From Lentzea tibetensis (GTDB taxonomy: Bacteria > Actinomycetota > Actinomycetes > Mycobacteriales > Pseudonocardiaceae), in contig NZ_VOBR01000008.1 in the NCBI RefSeq assembly GCF_007845675.1, positions 124,001 through 188,000 on the forward strand: a stretch of 64,000 nt of DNA. The letters run 5' to 3'. The stretch's first letter is position 1; every line of letters begins with the position of its first letter. Both the position numbers and the translations under genes were made by a program. Below, piece after piece: positions 1-6,553 of the stretch. Under the pieces are notes generated by a model. It saw only the letters and a list, made by a program, of their open reading frames with translations, did no database searches and had not been told where the DNA came from.

Positions 1-215
1 GTGCTCAGCACGCGGGACAGAACGAGCACGGTCGGCAGAGCCATGACCGCGAACACGGTGATCTGCACTGCGGCGCTGTCCTCGGCCGCCTGCACGATCA
101 GCCACTGGGCGACACCGACACCGGCCGCGGTCAGCAGCAGCTTCCACAGCAACACCACAGCGGCGAGCGCCAGCACGAGCCCGACCAGCAGCACGGGCCA
201 CGGAATCGCGGTCAT
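1..215 (-). CDS. Small membrane protein of integrative element (3' end outside window)
   Basis: Reading the minus strand from the ATG at 215 gives a hydrophobic protein that begins MTAIPWPVLLVGLVLALAAV, followed by a short polar stretch and a second hydrophobic stretch (VFAVMALPTVLVLSRVLS). Two membrane segments are likely. The frame is open to the window edge, so the C-terminus is missing. The start overlaps the stop of the upstream lipoprotein gene by four bases (ATGA), which indicates translational coupling in the minus-strand operon that starts at 2924. I do not recognise a family and no function can be given. Confidence 0.6.
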   Translation of the reverse strand, partial: MTAIPWPVLLVGLVLALAAVVLLWKLLLTAAGVGVAQWLIVQAAEDSAAVQITVFAVMALPTVLVLSRVLS

Positions 216-505
216 CGTCCGGCCTCCCCGTCCTGGCAGACCCGACGCGCGGCAGCCGTCGCCCGCGAGTCCCACGGCGGCTTGACGTCGAACGGTTCTC
301 CGTTGGCATCGCACTTCGCGGAGAAGTACGGAACGGGCTCCCCGTCGACGGTGACGCCCTCACCCCACACCTCGTCGACCGCGGGCGGCACAGGAGCAGC
401 AGTCACCGGGTCGTCGCCGGTCCGGGCGGTCTGCGGGACGCAGCCAGCGAGCAGCACGGCCGCGGCGAGACCGAGCAACGCGGCACGGATGGCGAAGTGG
501 TTCAT
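212..505 (-). CDS. Putative lipoprotein, 97 aa
   Basis: The N-terminus has two charged residues at most, a hydrophobic core (AALLGLAAAVLLAG) and a lipobox LLAGC with the modifiable cysteine near residue 22. It should therefore be exported and lipid-anchored on the outer face of the cytoplasmic membrane. The mature part (about 75 residues) is short and contains two further cysteines but no domain I recognise. Its ATG overlaps the stop of the preceding gene (ATGA), and its own stop overlaps the start of the next gene, so it lies inside a translationally coupled operon of the left integrative element. Function unknown. Confidence 0.7.
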   Translation of the reverse strand: MNHFAIRAALLGLAAAVLLAGCVPQTARTGDDPVTAAPVPPAVDEVWGEGVTVDGEPVPYFSAKCDANGEPFDVKPPWDSRATAAARRVCQDGEAGR

Positions 506-762
506 CGTCCGGTCTCCTTGTCTCGCAACGACTGCGCGGACTGGGCAGCGACGCGGGCGAACTCGCGCGCCTGGTCGAACTCGGGATGGTCAGGGTCGGT
601 GGTGATCGGTTGCAACAACTCGGACTTGAGGTCGAACCACTCGGCCAGCTCGGAGATCGGAGCCTCGACATCGGGCATGTGTCTCGTCCAGGCGGAGAGG
701 ACTTCGGCGAGCGACGGCGGCGGCTGGTCTGCAGTGCCGTCGGCAGGTGGTGTGGTGGACAC
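502..762 (-). CDS. Hypothetical protein, 86 aa
   Basis: This is a small acidic soluble protein (SLAEVLSAWTRHMPD, then mostly helical sequence) without transmembrane segments or a recognised motif. It starts at an ATG after a 95-base gap from the previous operon gene and ends in a four-base ATGA overlap with the lipoprotein gene. Codon use is high-G+C and consistent with the neighbouring operon genes. It belongs to the minus-strand operon of the left element. No function can be assigned from sequence. Confidence 0.6.
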   Translation of the reverse strand: MSTTPPADGTADQPPPSLAEVLSAWTRHMPDVEAPISELAEWFDLKSELLQPITTDPDHPEFDQAREFARVAAQSAQSLRDKETGR

Positions 763-857
763 TGGTGTGGCCCTTTCGGTCTGGTGATCGATCGGGTGTT
801 GGGCCCGAACCGGCGGGGGTCTTCTTGGTCGGAGTCAGTCGCCGGTTCGGGGCACAG

Positions 858-1037
858 CTAGCCGCGCCACTGCGGCACGGGACGCGGTTCCTGGGGGCAC
901 TTCTCGCGGTAGGTGCCGCAGTGCACGCGGGTCATCTGGCCGGTGCCATACCGGTCGATGAGCACGGTCATCAGGCCGCAGTTGAGGCGGCAGTTCGTCG
1001 CGGTGTGGTCCAGGACTCGGGCGAAGGTGGCGGTCAT
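858..1037 (-). CDS. Cysteine-containing mini-protein, 59 aa
   Basis: Starting at the ATG at 1037 gives a 59-residue protein (MTATFARVLDHTATNCRLNC...PVPQWRG) with four cysteines at positions 16, 20, 40 and 47. The spacing could form a small zinc ribbon, but this is inference. The start codon shares one base with the stop of the upstream gene (TGATG), which supports this short frame rather than the longer frame that reads upstream through its neighbour. It is part of the minus-strand operon of the left element. Function unknown. Confidence 0.6.
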   Translation of the reverse strand: MTATFARVLDHTATNCRLNCGLMTVLIDRYGTGQMTRVHCGTYREKCPQEPRPVPQWRG

Positions 1038-1486
1038 CAGGTCACGACCTGCTCGGTGCTGGCGTCCAGCGCAGCGAACATCGCTTCGGCGTCGTCGAAC
1101 ACCTCGAATGCCGTGGCGATCACCGCGGGCGTGGCCTCGATCGGGCCGCGGCCGAAGTCGGTGTCCAGCAACGTGGCCAGCTCGTAGGCGTCGCGGTGGG
1201 TGAGGTGGTGCCACACCCGCACCGCGCGCCCGTTGACCCGCGTGGCCGCGCTGACGTCGACGTGGATGTCGTGCTCGGTGAGCGTGACGCACGTGCCCAG
1301 CACGTCCGCCCACAGCGCCACCGCGCGGACCTTCTCCCGCCAGCCGGTGCTGGACAACTGGAGCTCCAGTTCCGGGCCGTGGCCGTAGCTGTAAATGGAC
1401 ACTCGGCACGGTTGCGGCGCGTTCGCCTTCACTCCCTCGCGCAGCACGAGCCCGGCGATGTCGTTGAGTTCCAGCAGGTGTTCCAT
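1037..1486 (-). CDS. Hypothetical element protein, 149 aa
   Basis: This is a soluble protein of mixed alpha/beta appearance with no motif I recognise. The ATG at 1486 is preferred over the GTG three bases upstream because a GGAGG lies seven bases before the ATG. That ribosome-binding site is embedded in the last codons of the preceding gene, and the stop and start share one base (TGATG). The same arrangement occurs between the genes at 2628 and 2152, so the operon uses stop-start coupling repeatedly. Such conserved but undescribed proteins are common in actinomycete integrative and conjugative elements; that association is family knowledge and inference here. Confidence 0.65.
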   Translation of the reverse strand: MEHLLELNDIAGLVLREGVKANAPQPCRVSIYSYGHGPELELQLSSTGWREKVRAVALWADVLGTCVTLTEHDIHVDVSAATRVNGRAVRVWHHLTHRDAYELATLLDTDFGRGPIEATPAVIATAFEVFDDAEAMFAALDASTEQVVT

Positions 1487-1920
1487 CACGCAGCCTCCAT
1501 CACGTCGTTGTTCTCGTTGGCTTCAAAGCAGGGCCAGCACTGGCGAGTGCTGGTCGGCAGCACATAGAGCGGGTCTTTGCCGCAGGTGCGGCAGATACGG
1601 CGGGCCAGGTTCGCTTTGGCCAGTGCGGTCCACTTCGCGGGTGTCATCGGCCGGATCGGTGCGGCGTTCTCGATCAGGTACAGCGACGCGAACCACGTCT
1701 TCTTGGACCGGTTGTGCCGCCCGTAGAGCACCGCGACCGGGTCGAACCCGTTGGGGCGCAAGTCCATCGCGCGGAGTTGACGCCGTGTGGCGAGCAGGCT
1801 GCGCGGTGCGCAGTGGTAGGCCAGCAGCGGCAGCCCCTCGTACAGGCCGTTCGTGTACTGCTGCGCGTCTGACCACGGCACGGTGGCGAGCTGCAACGGC
1901 GGGAACGTCCGGCCGGCCAT
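1486..1920 (-). CDS. RRQRL-motif zinc-binding element protein, 144 aa
   Basis: From the ATG at 1920 the protein runs MAGRTFPPLQ..., has the signature ATRRQLRAMDLRPNG in the first half and RPMTPAKWTALAKANLARR in the second. It ends with two CxxC pairs (CRTC and CWPC), a probable zinc site. This combination matches the RRQRL motif-containing zinc-binding proteins found in actinomycete integrative and conjugative elements; their biochemical role is not established. A longer upstream frame exists but starts inside the previous gene and has no support. It sits between the 76-residue gene and the 149-residue gene in the operon and supports reading this region as an AICE. Confidence 0.75.
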   Translation of the reverse strand: MAGRTFPPLQLATVPWSDAQQYTNGLYEGLPLLAYHCAPRSLLATRRQLRAMDLRPNGFDPVAVLYGRHNRSKKTWFASLYLIENAAPIRPMTPAKWTALAKANLARRICRTCGKDPLYVLPTSTRQCWPCFEANENNDVMEAA

Positions 1921-1921
1921 C

Positions 1922-2152
1922 TCACGACACCGCCTCACACAGCAGGCTGCGCACCTCGCCCAGCGCATGCCCAGCAAGCTGCCGCGCCCGGTCAGCCTCC
2001 TGGCGGCCGACGTCGACGGCGTCCGCCACACCGATCAGCAAGTCGTGATGCTCACGCCACCAGCCACACCGGACGGACGCAGGAGAGGACGGCGGCGGCT
2101 GGGACAACTGGTGTGCCATCGCGACCGACAGCGCGGAGAAGTAGGTGCTCAT
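1922..2152 (-). CDS. Hypothetical protein, 76 aa
   Basis: Starting at the ATG at 2152 gives MSTYFSALSVAMAHQLSQ... and ends ...RSLLCEAVS. The C-terminal two thirds are predicted helical (DVGRQEADRARQLAGHALGE). The start shares one base with the stop of the Pycsar-effector-like gene (TGATG). It has no transmembrane segment or recognised motif. It is a member of the minus-strand operon of the left element; function unknown. A much longer frame that starts at 2449 is antisense-overlapping its neighbour and is not supported. Confidence 0.6.
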   Translation of the reverse strand: MSTYFSALSVAMAHQLSQPPPSSPASVRCGWWREHHDLLIGVADAVDVGRQEADRARQLAGHALGEVRSLLCEAVS

Positions 2153-2628
2153 CACGCCACCGCCGTCACGACGAGAGCGACGACCAGCACGAGCAGACCG
2201 CAGATCAGCAGGTCCACCGCACGGCGCACACGGCCGTACTTCAGCTGAACGATCACCGAGCTGCGGCACACCACCACGGCCTGAGCGACAATCGACGTCT
2301 CTTCCGCCAACGCAGTCAGCAGGTCCGAAGGACGATCCGCGAACTCCGCGAAGAGCGCGAACCCGAACCGGCCGTGCTTGCTGATCCGCGGACGCACCGC
2401 AGACAGCAGCAACAGCACGCTCGCCGTCATCGGCAGCGCCGACAGCCACAGCAACACCTCGACAACGGCCGGCATGCTGCGCGTGGTCAACGCGACCACA
2501 CCAGCTAGGAACCCGCCGAACAGCGGCAGCAGCGACGCGGCCTTAGCGTCCGCGCGGCGCAGCTGGTCAGCCACGTCCGTCTGTGCCTGGTCGATCCTGG
2601 TCATGACGTGCTCGCCGGGCGGGGTCAT
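2152..2628 (-). CDS. Pycsar-effector-like transmembrane protein (DUF5706-like), 158 aa
   Basis: The N-terminal helix (IDQAQTDVADQLRRADAKA) leads into a first membrane segment (SLLPLFGGFLAGVVAL). The RADAKAASLL pattern followed by paired membrane helices resembles the transmembrane effectors of Pycsar cyclic-nucleotide antiphage systems. A second segment (VEVLLWLSALPMTASVLLLL) follows, then a soluble middle of about 60 residues and a C-terminal segment (LLICGLLVLVVALVV). In known Pycsar systems the effector responds to cCMP or cUMP and damages the membrane. No pyrimidine cyclase is encoded anywhere in the window, so this copy looks orphan or depends on a cyclase elsewhere. The ATG at 2628 has GGAGG seven bases upstream and shares a base with the preceding stop. 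Family assignment is by pattern only. Confidence 0.55.
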   Translation of the reverse strand: MTPPGEHVMTRIDQAQTDVADQLRRADAKAASLLPLFGGFLAGVVALTTRSMPAVVEVLLWLSALPMTASVLLLLSAVRPRISKHGRFGFALFAEFADRPSDLLTALAEETSIVAQAVVVCRSSVIVQLKYGRVRRAVDLLICGLLVLVVALVVTAVA

Positions 2629-2924
2629 CACGCAGCCTCCGCCCGCACGACACGACCAGCAGCACGCGGCAGGGACGCAACCGATGCCGGTCGAAGCTGC
2701 TGCGCCTCCTGTGCGACGGCCTGAGCCAGCGTCACGCCGTACTGGGTTTTGACCCCCGCGAGGGCACGAGCCAAGATCCGACGATTGCGCCGCTCACGAG
2801 CCGAACCGTCCAACAGACCCGACGTCGGCGCAGCAGCCGAAGCAATCTCCTCGGACAACTGCTGCTCAATCGCAGAAAGGACCAGGTGGTCAAGGCCGTC
2901 CGGGTAAGTCTTGGTGCTGTTCAT
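2628..2924 (-). CDS. First protein of the element operon, 98 aa (LLDGSA family)
   Basis: The ATG at 2924 follows a ribosome-binding site (GGGAACCACC...), and the protein is MNSTKTYPDGLDHLVL...PTSGLLDGSARERRNRR...EAA. The central PTSGLLDGSA and the arginine-rich stretch after it are also present in the 80-residue protein at 63562-63804 (PTSALLDGSALAQRERR), so the two genes are paralogues heading equivalent operons in two elements. It is the first gene downstream of the operator-rich intergenic region 2925-3088 and is transcribed away from the XRE regulator at 3089. The last codons (GAG GCT GCG TGA) embed the ribosome-binding site of the next gene. No function is known to me. Confidence 0.7.
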   Translation of the reverse strand: MNSTKTYPDGLDHLVLSAIEQQLSEEIASAAAPTSGLLDGSARERRNRRILARALAGVKTQYGVTLAQAVAQEAQQLRPASVASLPRAAGRVVRAEAA

Positions 2925-2954
2925 CGGAGGTGGTTCCCTTCGTTGGTGGCGCTT

Positions 2955-3075
2955 GACAGCGCTAACAGTAGCGCTAGCAACACGAGCGCTGTCCACGCCC
3001 AAACGGGTGATGGTTCTGGTGGACCTGCAACGACGCGACGTCAGTCGCTAGAGTTATCGCTGGTGAGAGCGCTAA
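2955..3075. promoter_or_regulatory. Divergent promoter region with AGCGCT operators
   Basis: This region separates the minus-strand operon (start 2924) from the XRE regulator (start 3089). It contains the inverted repeat GACAGCGCT/AGCGCTGTC (2955-2963 and 2985-2993), an inner inverted repeat GCGCTA/TAGCGC (2959-2964 and 2969-2974), and two copies of AGCGCTAA (2958-2965 and 3068-3075). On the minus strand, TGGACA followed by TACTGT makes a plausible -35/-10 overlapping these sites. On the plus strand, TAGAGT (3049-3054) is a possible -10 for the regulator. The arrangement fits autoregulation and repression of the operon by the adjacent XRE protein; this is inference. Confidence 0.55.
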
Positions 3076-3088
3076 TAGGAGGTCGTTG

Positions 3089-3433
3089 GTGCAGAAGGAC
3101 TGGGAAGCGGTCGCGGCGGCGATCAACGCTCGGATGAGCGACCTAGGCTTGATGCAACTACAGCTGGCAGAGCGTTCGGGGGTGAGCGTCGCGGCCCTGA
3201 GGTTGCTTCAGAAAGCTAAGTCCCCCAACGCAAAGGCACGCACCCTATCGAGCGTTTCAGAAGCACTGGACTGGCCACGTGACCACCTTGCGGCCGTTCG
3301 TGATGGCCAGGTCCAGGTCACTGCTGGTTCAACTCGGCAAGGGGAGACCCTTCCGAGTCTTGCCGAGCTCGTTCGGACAGTCAGTGATCTTCAGAGCCGC
3401 GTCGAAGCACTCGAACAAGCTGACCGTGGTTAG
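3089..3433 (+). CDS. XRE-family helix-turn-helix regulator, 114 aa
   Basis: The protein begins MQKDWEAVAAAINARMSDLG. An HTH follows in residues about 8-60 (LMQLQLAERSGVSVAALRLLQ, with a wing-like stretch and DWPRDHL), and a C-terminal helix (LAELVRTVSDLQSRVEALEQ) could be a short coiled coil for dimerisation. I chose GTG 3089 rather than TTG 3086 because AGGAGG (3077-3082) lies six bases upstream. It is divergent from the minus-strand element operon and is separated from it by repeated AGCGCT sites, so it is the likely repressor of that operon and of itself. The regulated sites have not been shown experimentally. Confidence 0.75.
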   Translation: MQKDWEAVAAAINARMSDLGLMQLQLAERSGVSVAALRLLQKAKSPNAKARTLSSVSEALDWPRDHLAAVRDGQVQVTAGSTRQGETLPSLAELVRTVSDLQSRVEALEQADRG

Positions 3434-3504
3434 CTGCGGATTCGATCCGGTGCGGGTCGTTCGTTTCATGTCTTACAGTCAACTGCTAGTTGGCGACACG
3501 AACC

Positions 3505-3553
3505 ATGCATCGGCAGTGCAGCCGCAGTGCAGCGACTGTGCATTGGGAGTGCA
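3505..3553 (+). repeat. Five RTGCA pentamers phased every 11 bp
   Basis: ATGCA at 3505 and GTGCA at 3516, 3527, 3538 and 3549 follow each other at exactly 11-bp intervals, one helical turn, in the 145-bp gap upstream of the HTH-TPR regulator at 3579. Just before them is the inverted repeat CAAC-tgcta-GTTG (3480-3492). All sites would lie on one face of the helix, as expected for cooperative binding by a multimeric regulator. The adjacent HTH-TPR protein is the obvious candidate, but that is inference. Confidence 0.65.
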
Positions 3554-3578
3554 CTCCGGGGGGAGCGGGTGACGTGAG

Positions 3579-4853
3579 ATGGACCTGGTCGAGTCTTGGA
3601 CCGGCGATACGGCGTGCGCACTACAACAAGCTCTGCGCATGACGAATGAAGCTTTCGCGCAGCATCTCGGAGTGGCCGTGCGGACCATCGCCACATGGCA
3701 TCAACGTGCGGACATCACTCCAGTGCGCGAGATGCAAGAACTGCTCGACACCGCTCTTGAACGGGCACCGGAGAGCGCGCGTGAAAGGTTCATGCGGAAG
3801 GCAAATGGATCGACTGTAGCGGTCGCCACGAGCACTTTCGAGCGAACTGATGATGTAAGTAGGGCTGCACGTGAATCGCTTGAATTCGCCTCTTGGGCTC
3901 TCAGCGAGCAGGTAGACCCGCTGATTCTTGATCACGTTCAGTATGAACTGCGACGTGTTGCGGTGGACTATGTACATGCGCCACTAAAGCCCGTCTTTGA
4001 CGACCTGATCCGATTGCGAGACGTCACATTTGGTCTCGTTCGCGAACGCCCTCATCCAAAGCAATCCCGTGAGCTATTCTTTCTGACCGGCACCAACCTG
4101 CTGTTGCTTGCGCACGCCAGTCAGAACCTTGGCGAACCAGGATCCGGAATGGCGCAAGCGCGGGCCGCCGCTGCATGTGCAGAACAAGCCGATCATGATG
4201 GACTGCGTGCGTGGGTTGCGGGAACTCAAGCGCTGATCGCCGAATGGACGAGACGTTGTAGTGAGGCTGTCGATTTCGCGAGACGTGGTCAGGAATTCGC
4301 AGTAACCGCCGAATCGCGTGGACGGCTAGCTAGTCTAGAGGCGCGATGCTTGGCGCGAACAGGCAAGAAGGAAGAGGCTCTAGTCGCGCTGGCACGTGCC
4401 CAACGGGCATGGGATACCGGGCCCGAATCCGATGACCTTGGCGAGTTTGGCGGACTGCTTACATTCCCGGCGGCCAAAGCGAATTACTACGCGGGTGGTG
4501 TGCTATCCCTGGTTGGCGAGCACGAGCAGGCGGAGCGTGCCGCATTGAAGGCGATCAGCATGTATGAGAACGGGTTGGTAGAAGACCGTAGCTACGGTGA
4601 TGAAGCGCTCGCTCGAGTTGATGTAGCAATCGCACGTCTTGCACGAGGCGAAGTTGATGGCGCAGGCGACGCTCTACGTCCGGTATTTGCACTTCCATCT
4701 GAGCAGCGCATTCAACAACTAAGAGATGGCCTGAATCGCGTAACACGAACGCTCGCTCTTCCGAATTACACTGGTTCCGCTGAAGCTAAGCAACTGACCG
4801 AAGCTGTTCACGAGTTTGTTGTTCCGCGTCCAGACCGGAGGGCCATAGGGTGA
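3579..4853 (+). CDS. HTH-TPR regulator, 424 aa
   Basis: The N-terminal part (residues about 10-65, ALRMTNEAFAQHLGVAVRTI) is a Cro/C1-type helix-turn-helix; the rest is helical and fits TPR-like repeats. This architecture is typical of actinomycete regulators that sense small ligands or peptides. The ATG at 3579 follows a G-rich ribosome-binding region and the array of 11-bp phased RTGCA sites. Its stop overlaps the start of the phosphotransferase gene at 4850-4853, so the two are probably one transcript. Base composition is clearly less G+C-rich than the chromosomal block, in keeping with recent acquisition. Target genes are unknown. Confidence 0.75.
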   Translation: MDLVESWTGDTACALQQALRMTNEAFAQHLGVAVRTIATWHQRADITPVREMQELLDTALERAPESARERFMRKANGSTVAVATSTFERTDDVSRAARESLEFASWALSEQVDPLILDHVQYELRRVAVDYVHAPLKPVFDDLIRLRDVTFGLVRERPHPKQSRELFFLTGTNLLLLAHASQNLGEPGSGMAQARAAAACAEQADHDGLRAWVAGTQALIAEWTRRCSEAVDFARRGQEFAVTAESRGRLASLEARCLARTGKKEEALVALARAQRAWDTGPESDDLGEFGGLLTFPAAKANYYAGGVLSLVGEHEQAERAALKAISMYENGLVEDRSYGDEALARVDVAIARLARGEVDGAGDALRPVFALPSEQRIQQLRDGLNRVTRTLALPNYTGSAEAKQLTEAVHEFVVPRPDRRAIG

Positions 4854-5755
4854 TGGCGATGACTAGCGCACCAGCAGTTGATCCCGCCCTCATCGCCGCT
4901 TGCGAACTAGTTGACCTCGATCCGTCGGATGTACGTCCGCTGCGCGAGCACGGCAGTGCCGTTTACCTTCTGCCGCGTCACGAGGTTTTCGCCAAGGTGA
5001 ATCACCGAAGCGACGACCGCAGTCGTGCGCGTACGGCTGTTACAGTAGCTCGATGGCTGGTCGAAGAATGCTCATTTCCGGCCACTGCGCCCACTGCTGT
5101 CAACCAACCAGTAGATCTGGACAACCTCGGCGCCACTGTGACGTTTTGGCGCCACTACCCTCAGGACGGCAAACCTCAGCCGCCATCTGCACCACTTGGG
5201 TCTCTACTGTCCAAACTGCACCACCTTGGTGATCCACCTGTGCAGTTGGAGCCTTACCCGCCGCTCCACAGTCTTGGTGAAACAGTAAAAGAGTCCACCT
5301 GGCTGTCCTCCTCAGATCAGGCTTGGTTGCTCGACCGGAGAGAAGACCTGATTAGACAGTACGCCGAATTGGATAGCCCTCTCGGCAATGGGATGATTCA
5401 CGGCGATGCTTACCCAGGTAACACGCTCTGGGGGCCAGCTGAACAAGTACTGATGGCCGATTGGGACGAAGTCGCGTATGGTCCGCGCGAACTGGATCTG
5501 GCGAACACCTTTCAGGGAGGAGTTCGATTTGGTCGAGGCTCGCGTGAGTTGCAGGACTTTGTCGATGCTTACGGACATGACCCGCGACAGTGGGATGGTT
5601 TCGCAGTTCTCGTGTCAATGCGTGACTTGCACACGCTAGCTAGCTATATCCGCCTTGCAGATCGTGGAGATGAAAACGTTCGCCGGGAACTAAGTCATCG
5701 AATTGGCACGCTGCAATCAGGGGACAAAACCGCGCGTTGGAACGCGAGACAGTGA
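4853..5755 (+). CDS. APH/choline-kinase-like phosphotransferase, 300 aa
   Basis: The protein has the kinase-like Brenner motif MIHGDAYPGNT (H-x-D-x4-N: catalytic Asp and metal-binding Asn) followed by the metal-binding aspartate in MADWDEVAYGPRELDL, as in aminoglycoside phosphotransferases and related small-molecule kinases. The N-terminal lobe has FAKV as a candidate ATP-lysine motif. It is translationally coupled to the HTH-TPR regulator upstream (TGATG; a GTG at 4850 is an alternative start). The pair regulator plus phosphotransferase is a common cargo of actinomycete elements. Substrate is unknown and antibiotic resistance should not be assumed. The gene is A+T-richer than the chromosome. 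Confidence 0.75.
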   Translation: MAMTSAPAVDPALIAACELVDLDPSDVRPLREHGSAVYLLPRHEVFAKVNHRSDDRSRARTAVTVARWLVEECSFPATAPTAVNQPVDLDNLGATVTFWRHYPQDGKPQPPSAPLGSLLSKLHHLGDPPVQLEPYPPLHSLGETVKESTWLSSSDQAWLLDRREDLIRQYAELDSPLGNGMIHGDAYPGNTLWGPAEQVLMADWDEVAYGPRELDLANTFQGGVRFGRGSRELQDFVDAYGHDPRQWDGFAVLVSMRDLHTLASYIRLADRGDENVRRELSHRIGTLQSGDKTARWNARQ

Positions 5756-5796
5756 GACTGCCGCCGAAAGGAGCAGGACGGCCCACCACTCAAAGG

Positions 5797-5888
5797 CTGT
5801 CCCACCTGTCCCACTCGTCCGGCCAGCGTGGTTGAGCGGCGGTTTCAGGTGAGACAGGTGGGCATGGCGGCAGTCCCACCTGTCCCGA
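5797..5888 (+). repeat. 92-bp iteron-like repeat, copy A
   Basis: This segment starts and ends with (C/A)TGTCCCACCTGTCCC-type iterons and has an inverted CAGGTGAGACAGG near its middle. It aligns without gaps to 10566-10657, about three quarters identical by eye, in the same orientation. The outer iterons and the central GTTGAG and TTTCAGGTG stretches are conserved, while the bases between them differ. The two copies flank the cargo segment with the NACHT gene. A role as a replication origin, transfer site or regulator-binding cluster is possible; I cannot distinguish these from sequence. Confidence 0.7.
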
Positions 5889-5926
5889 TGTGCGGCAGAG
5901 CATGGCTTGCACTACCCCATTGGCCT

Positions 5927-6313
5927 TCACATCGACCGCGGTCCAGCCCGACCGCCCGGCAGCACGGCGCTCGTTGGAAGGCCGTGCTGAAGCACCGAAA
6001 GCAGCTTTGCGTGAAGGCTCATCAATACGGCTGCCGTACCGTTCTGCTGCTTGATGCGCTTTCGGAACGCGGCCGACAGCGGTACGCCCAGATACGCGCT
6101 CGCGCGCTGCCCGTACACGACTTGATCGTCACGCCCGTACCATGCAGCGGCCGATACGTCGCCGTCATGCGTCAAGACGTAGCCCTCGACGTACACCGTC
6201 CCGCGCTCTTGCGTCGACCAGGCAGCTGCTTCGCTGAACGGGGCACGCTCGACGAGCCTCGACGTTCGGCCGGCATACCACCAACGGCCGACGTCCAGAA
6301 CGAGGCCTTCCAT
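5927..6313 (-). CDS. Hypothetical element protein, 128 aa
   Basis: From the ATG at 6313 the protein reads MEGLVLDVGRWWYAGRTSRL..., with a central TVYVEGYVLTHDGDVSAAAW and YLGVPL near the middle. The YVEGY...AAWY...YLGVP arrangement recalls small actinomycete and phage hypothetical proteins, but I know no function. A longer frame begins at 6436 and would overlap the 37-bp boundary-like sequence at 6355-6391; the ATG at 6313 is chosen because the extra N-terminus is low-complexity and unsupported. It lies between the first 92-bp repeat and the NACHT gene, on the opposite strand to the NACHT gene. Confidence 0.5.
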   Translation of the reverse strand: MEGLVLDVGRWWYAGRTSRLVERAPFSEAAAWSTQERGTVYVEGYVLTHDGDVSAAAWYGRDDQVVYGQRASAYLGVPLSAAFRKRIKQQNGTAAVLMSLHAKLLSVLQHGLPTSAVLPGGRAGPRSM

Positions 6314-6354
6314 ACTCGCGTGCGACCACGCTGAGTCGTCAACGAGCGACGTTG

Positions 6355-6391
6355 GCCGGACGGTGGATCGCAGACCTCGAAAGTGTGTGAG
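6355..6391 (+). other. 37-bp sequence shared with the right element's tRNA-Ser boundary
   Basis: GCCGGACGGTGGATCGCAGA followed by CCTCGAAAGTGTGTGAG matches the minus strand of 56635-56671 with only two mismatches. At 56635 this sequence straddles the point where a tRNA-Ser(CGA) 3' fragment begins (CTCGAAA is its anticodon loop). Here the similarity stops just after the loop, so this looks like one half of an old attachment site inside the left element. In both places one frame encodes LAGRWIADLESV followed by a stop, so the sequence may also be the conserved 3' end of an element gene. Confidence 0.55.
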
Positions 6392-6490
6392 CCGGCTGGC
6401 AGGCCCACGGCGAGGTGGGAGATCAACCAGTGGCACAGCACCGCACAGCGCAGCGCAGAACCAGCCGAATGGAGTAGCACCAGGTCGTAC

Positions 6491-6517
6491 TTGCTATCAC
6501 GTTAGAGCCCGTACAAT
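6491..6517 (+). promoter_or_regulatory. Putative promoter of the NACHT gene
   Basis: TTGCTA (6491-6496) and TACAAT (6512-6517) are separated by 15 bases and lie 36 bases upstream of the GTG start at 6554. The ribosome-binding site GAAGGAGG (6540-6547) precedes the start. The -10 is close to consensus for housekeeping sigma factors; the spacing is short, so confidence is moderate. Confidence 0.4.
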
Positions 6518-6553
6518 CCCCGTCCTTGGCATTCGGTACGAAGGAGGCTCGAC

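Noticed and set aside
4853-5755. Calling the phosphotransferase an aminoglycoside resistance gene
   Set aside because: The kinase motifs are shared by many small-molecule kinases; nothing in sequence or context shows antibiotic specificity.
5828-6334. Plus-strand 168-residue frame over 5828-6334
   Set aside because: It overlaps the first 92-bp repeat and is antisense to the better-supported hypothetical gene at 5927-6313; its composition is shadow-like.
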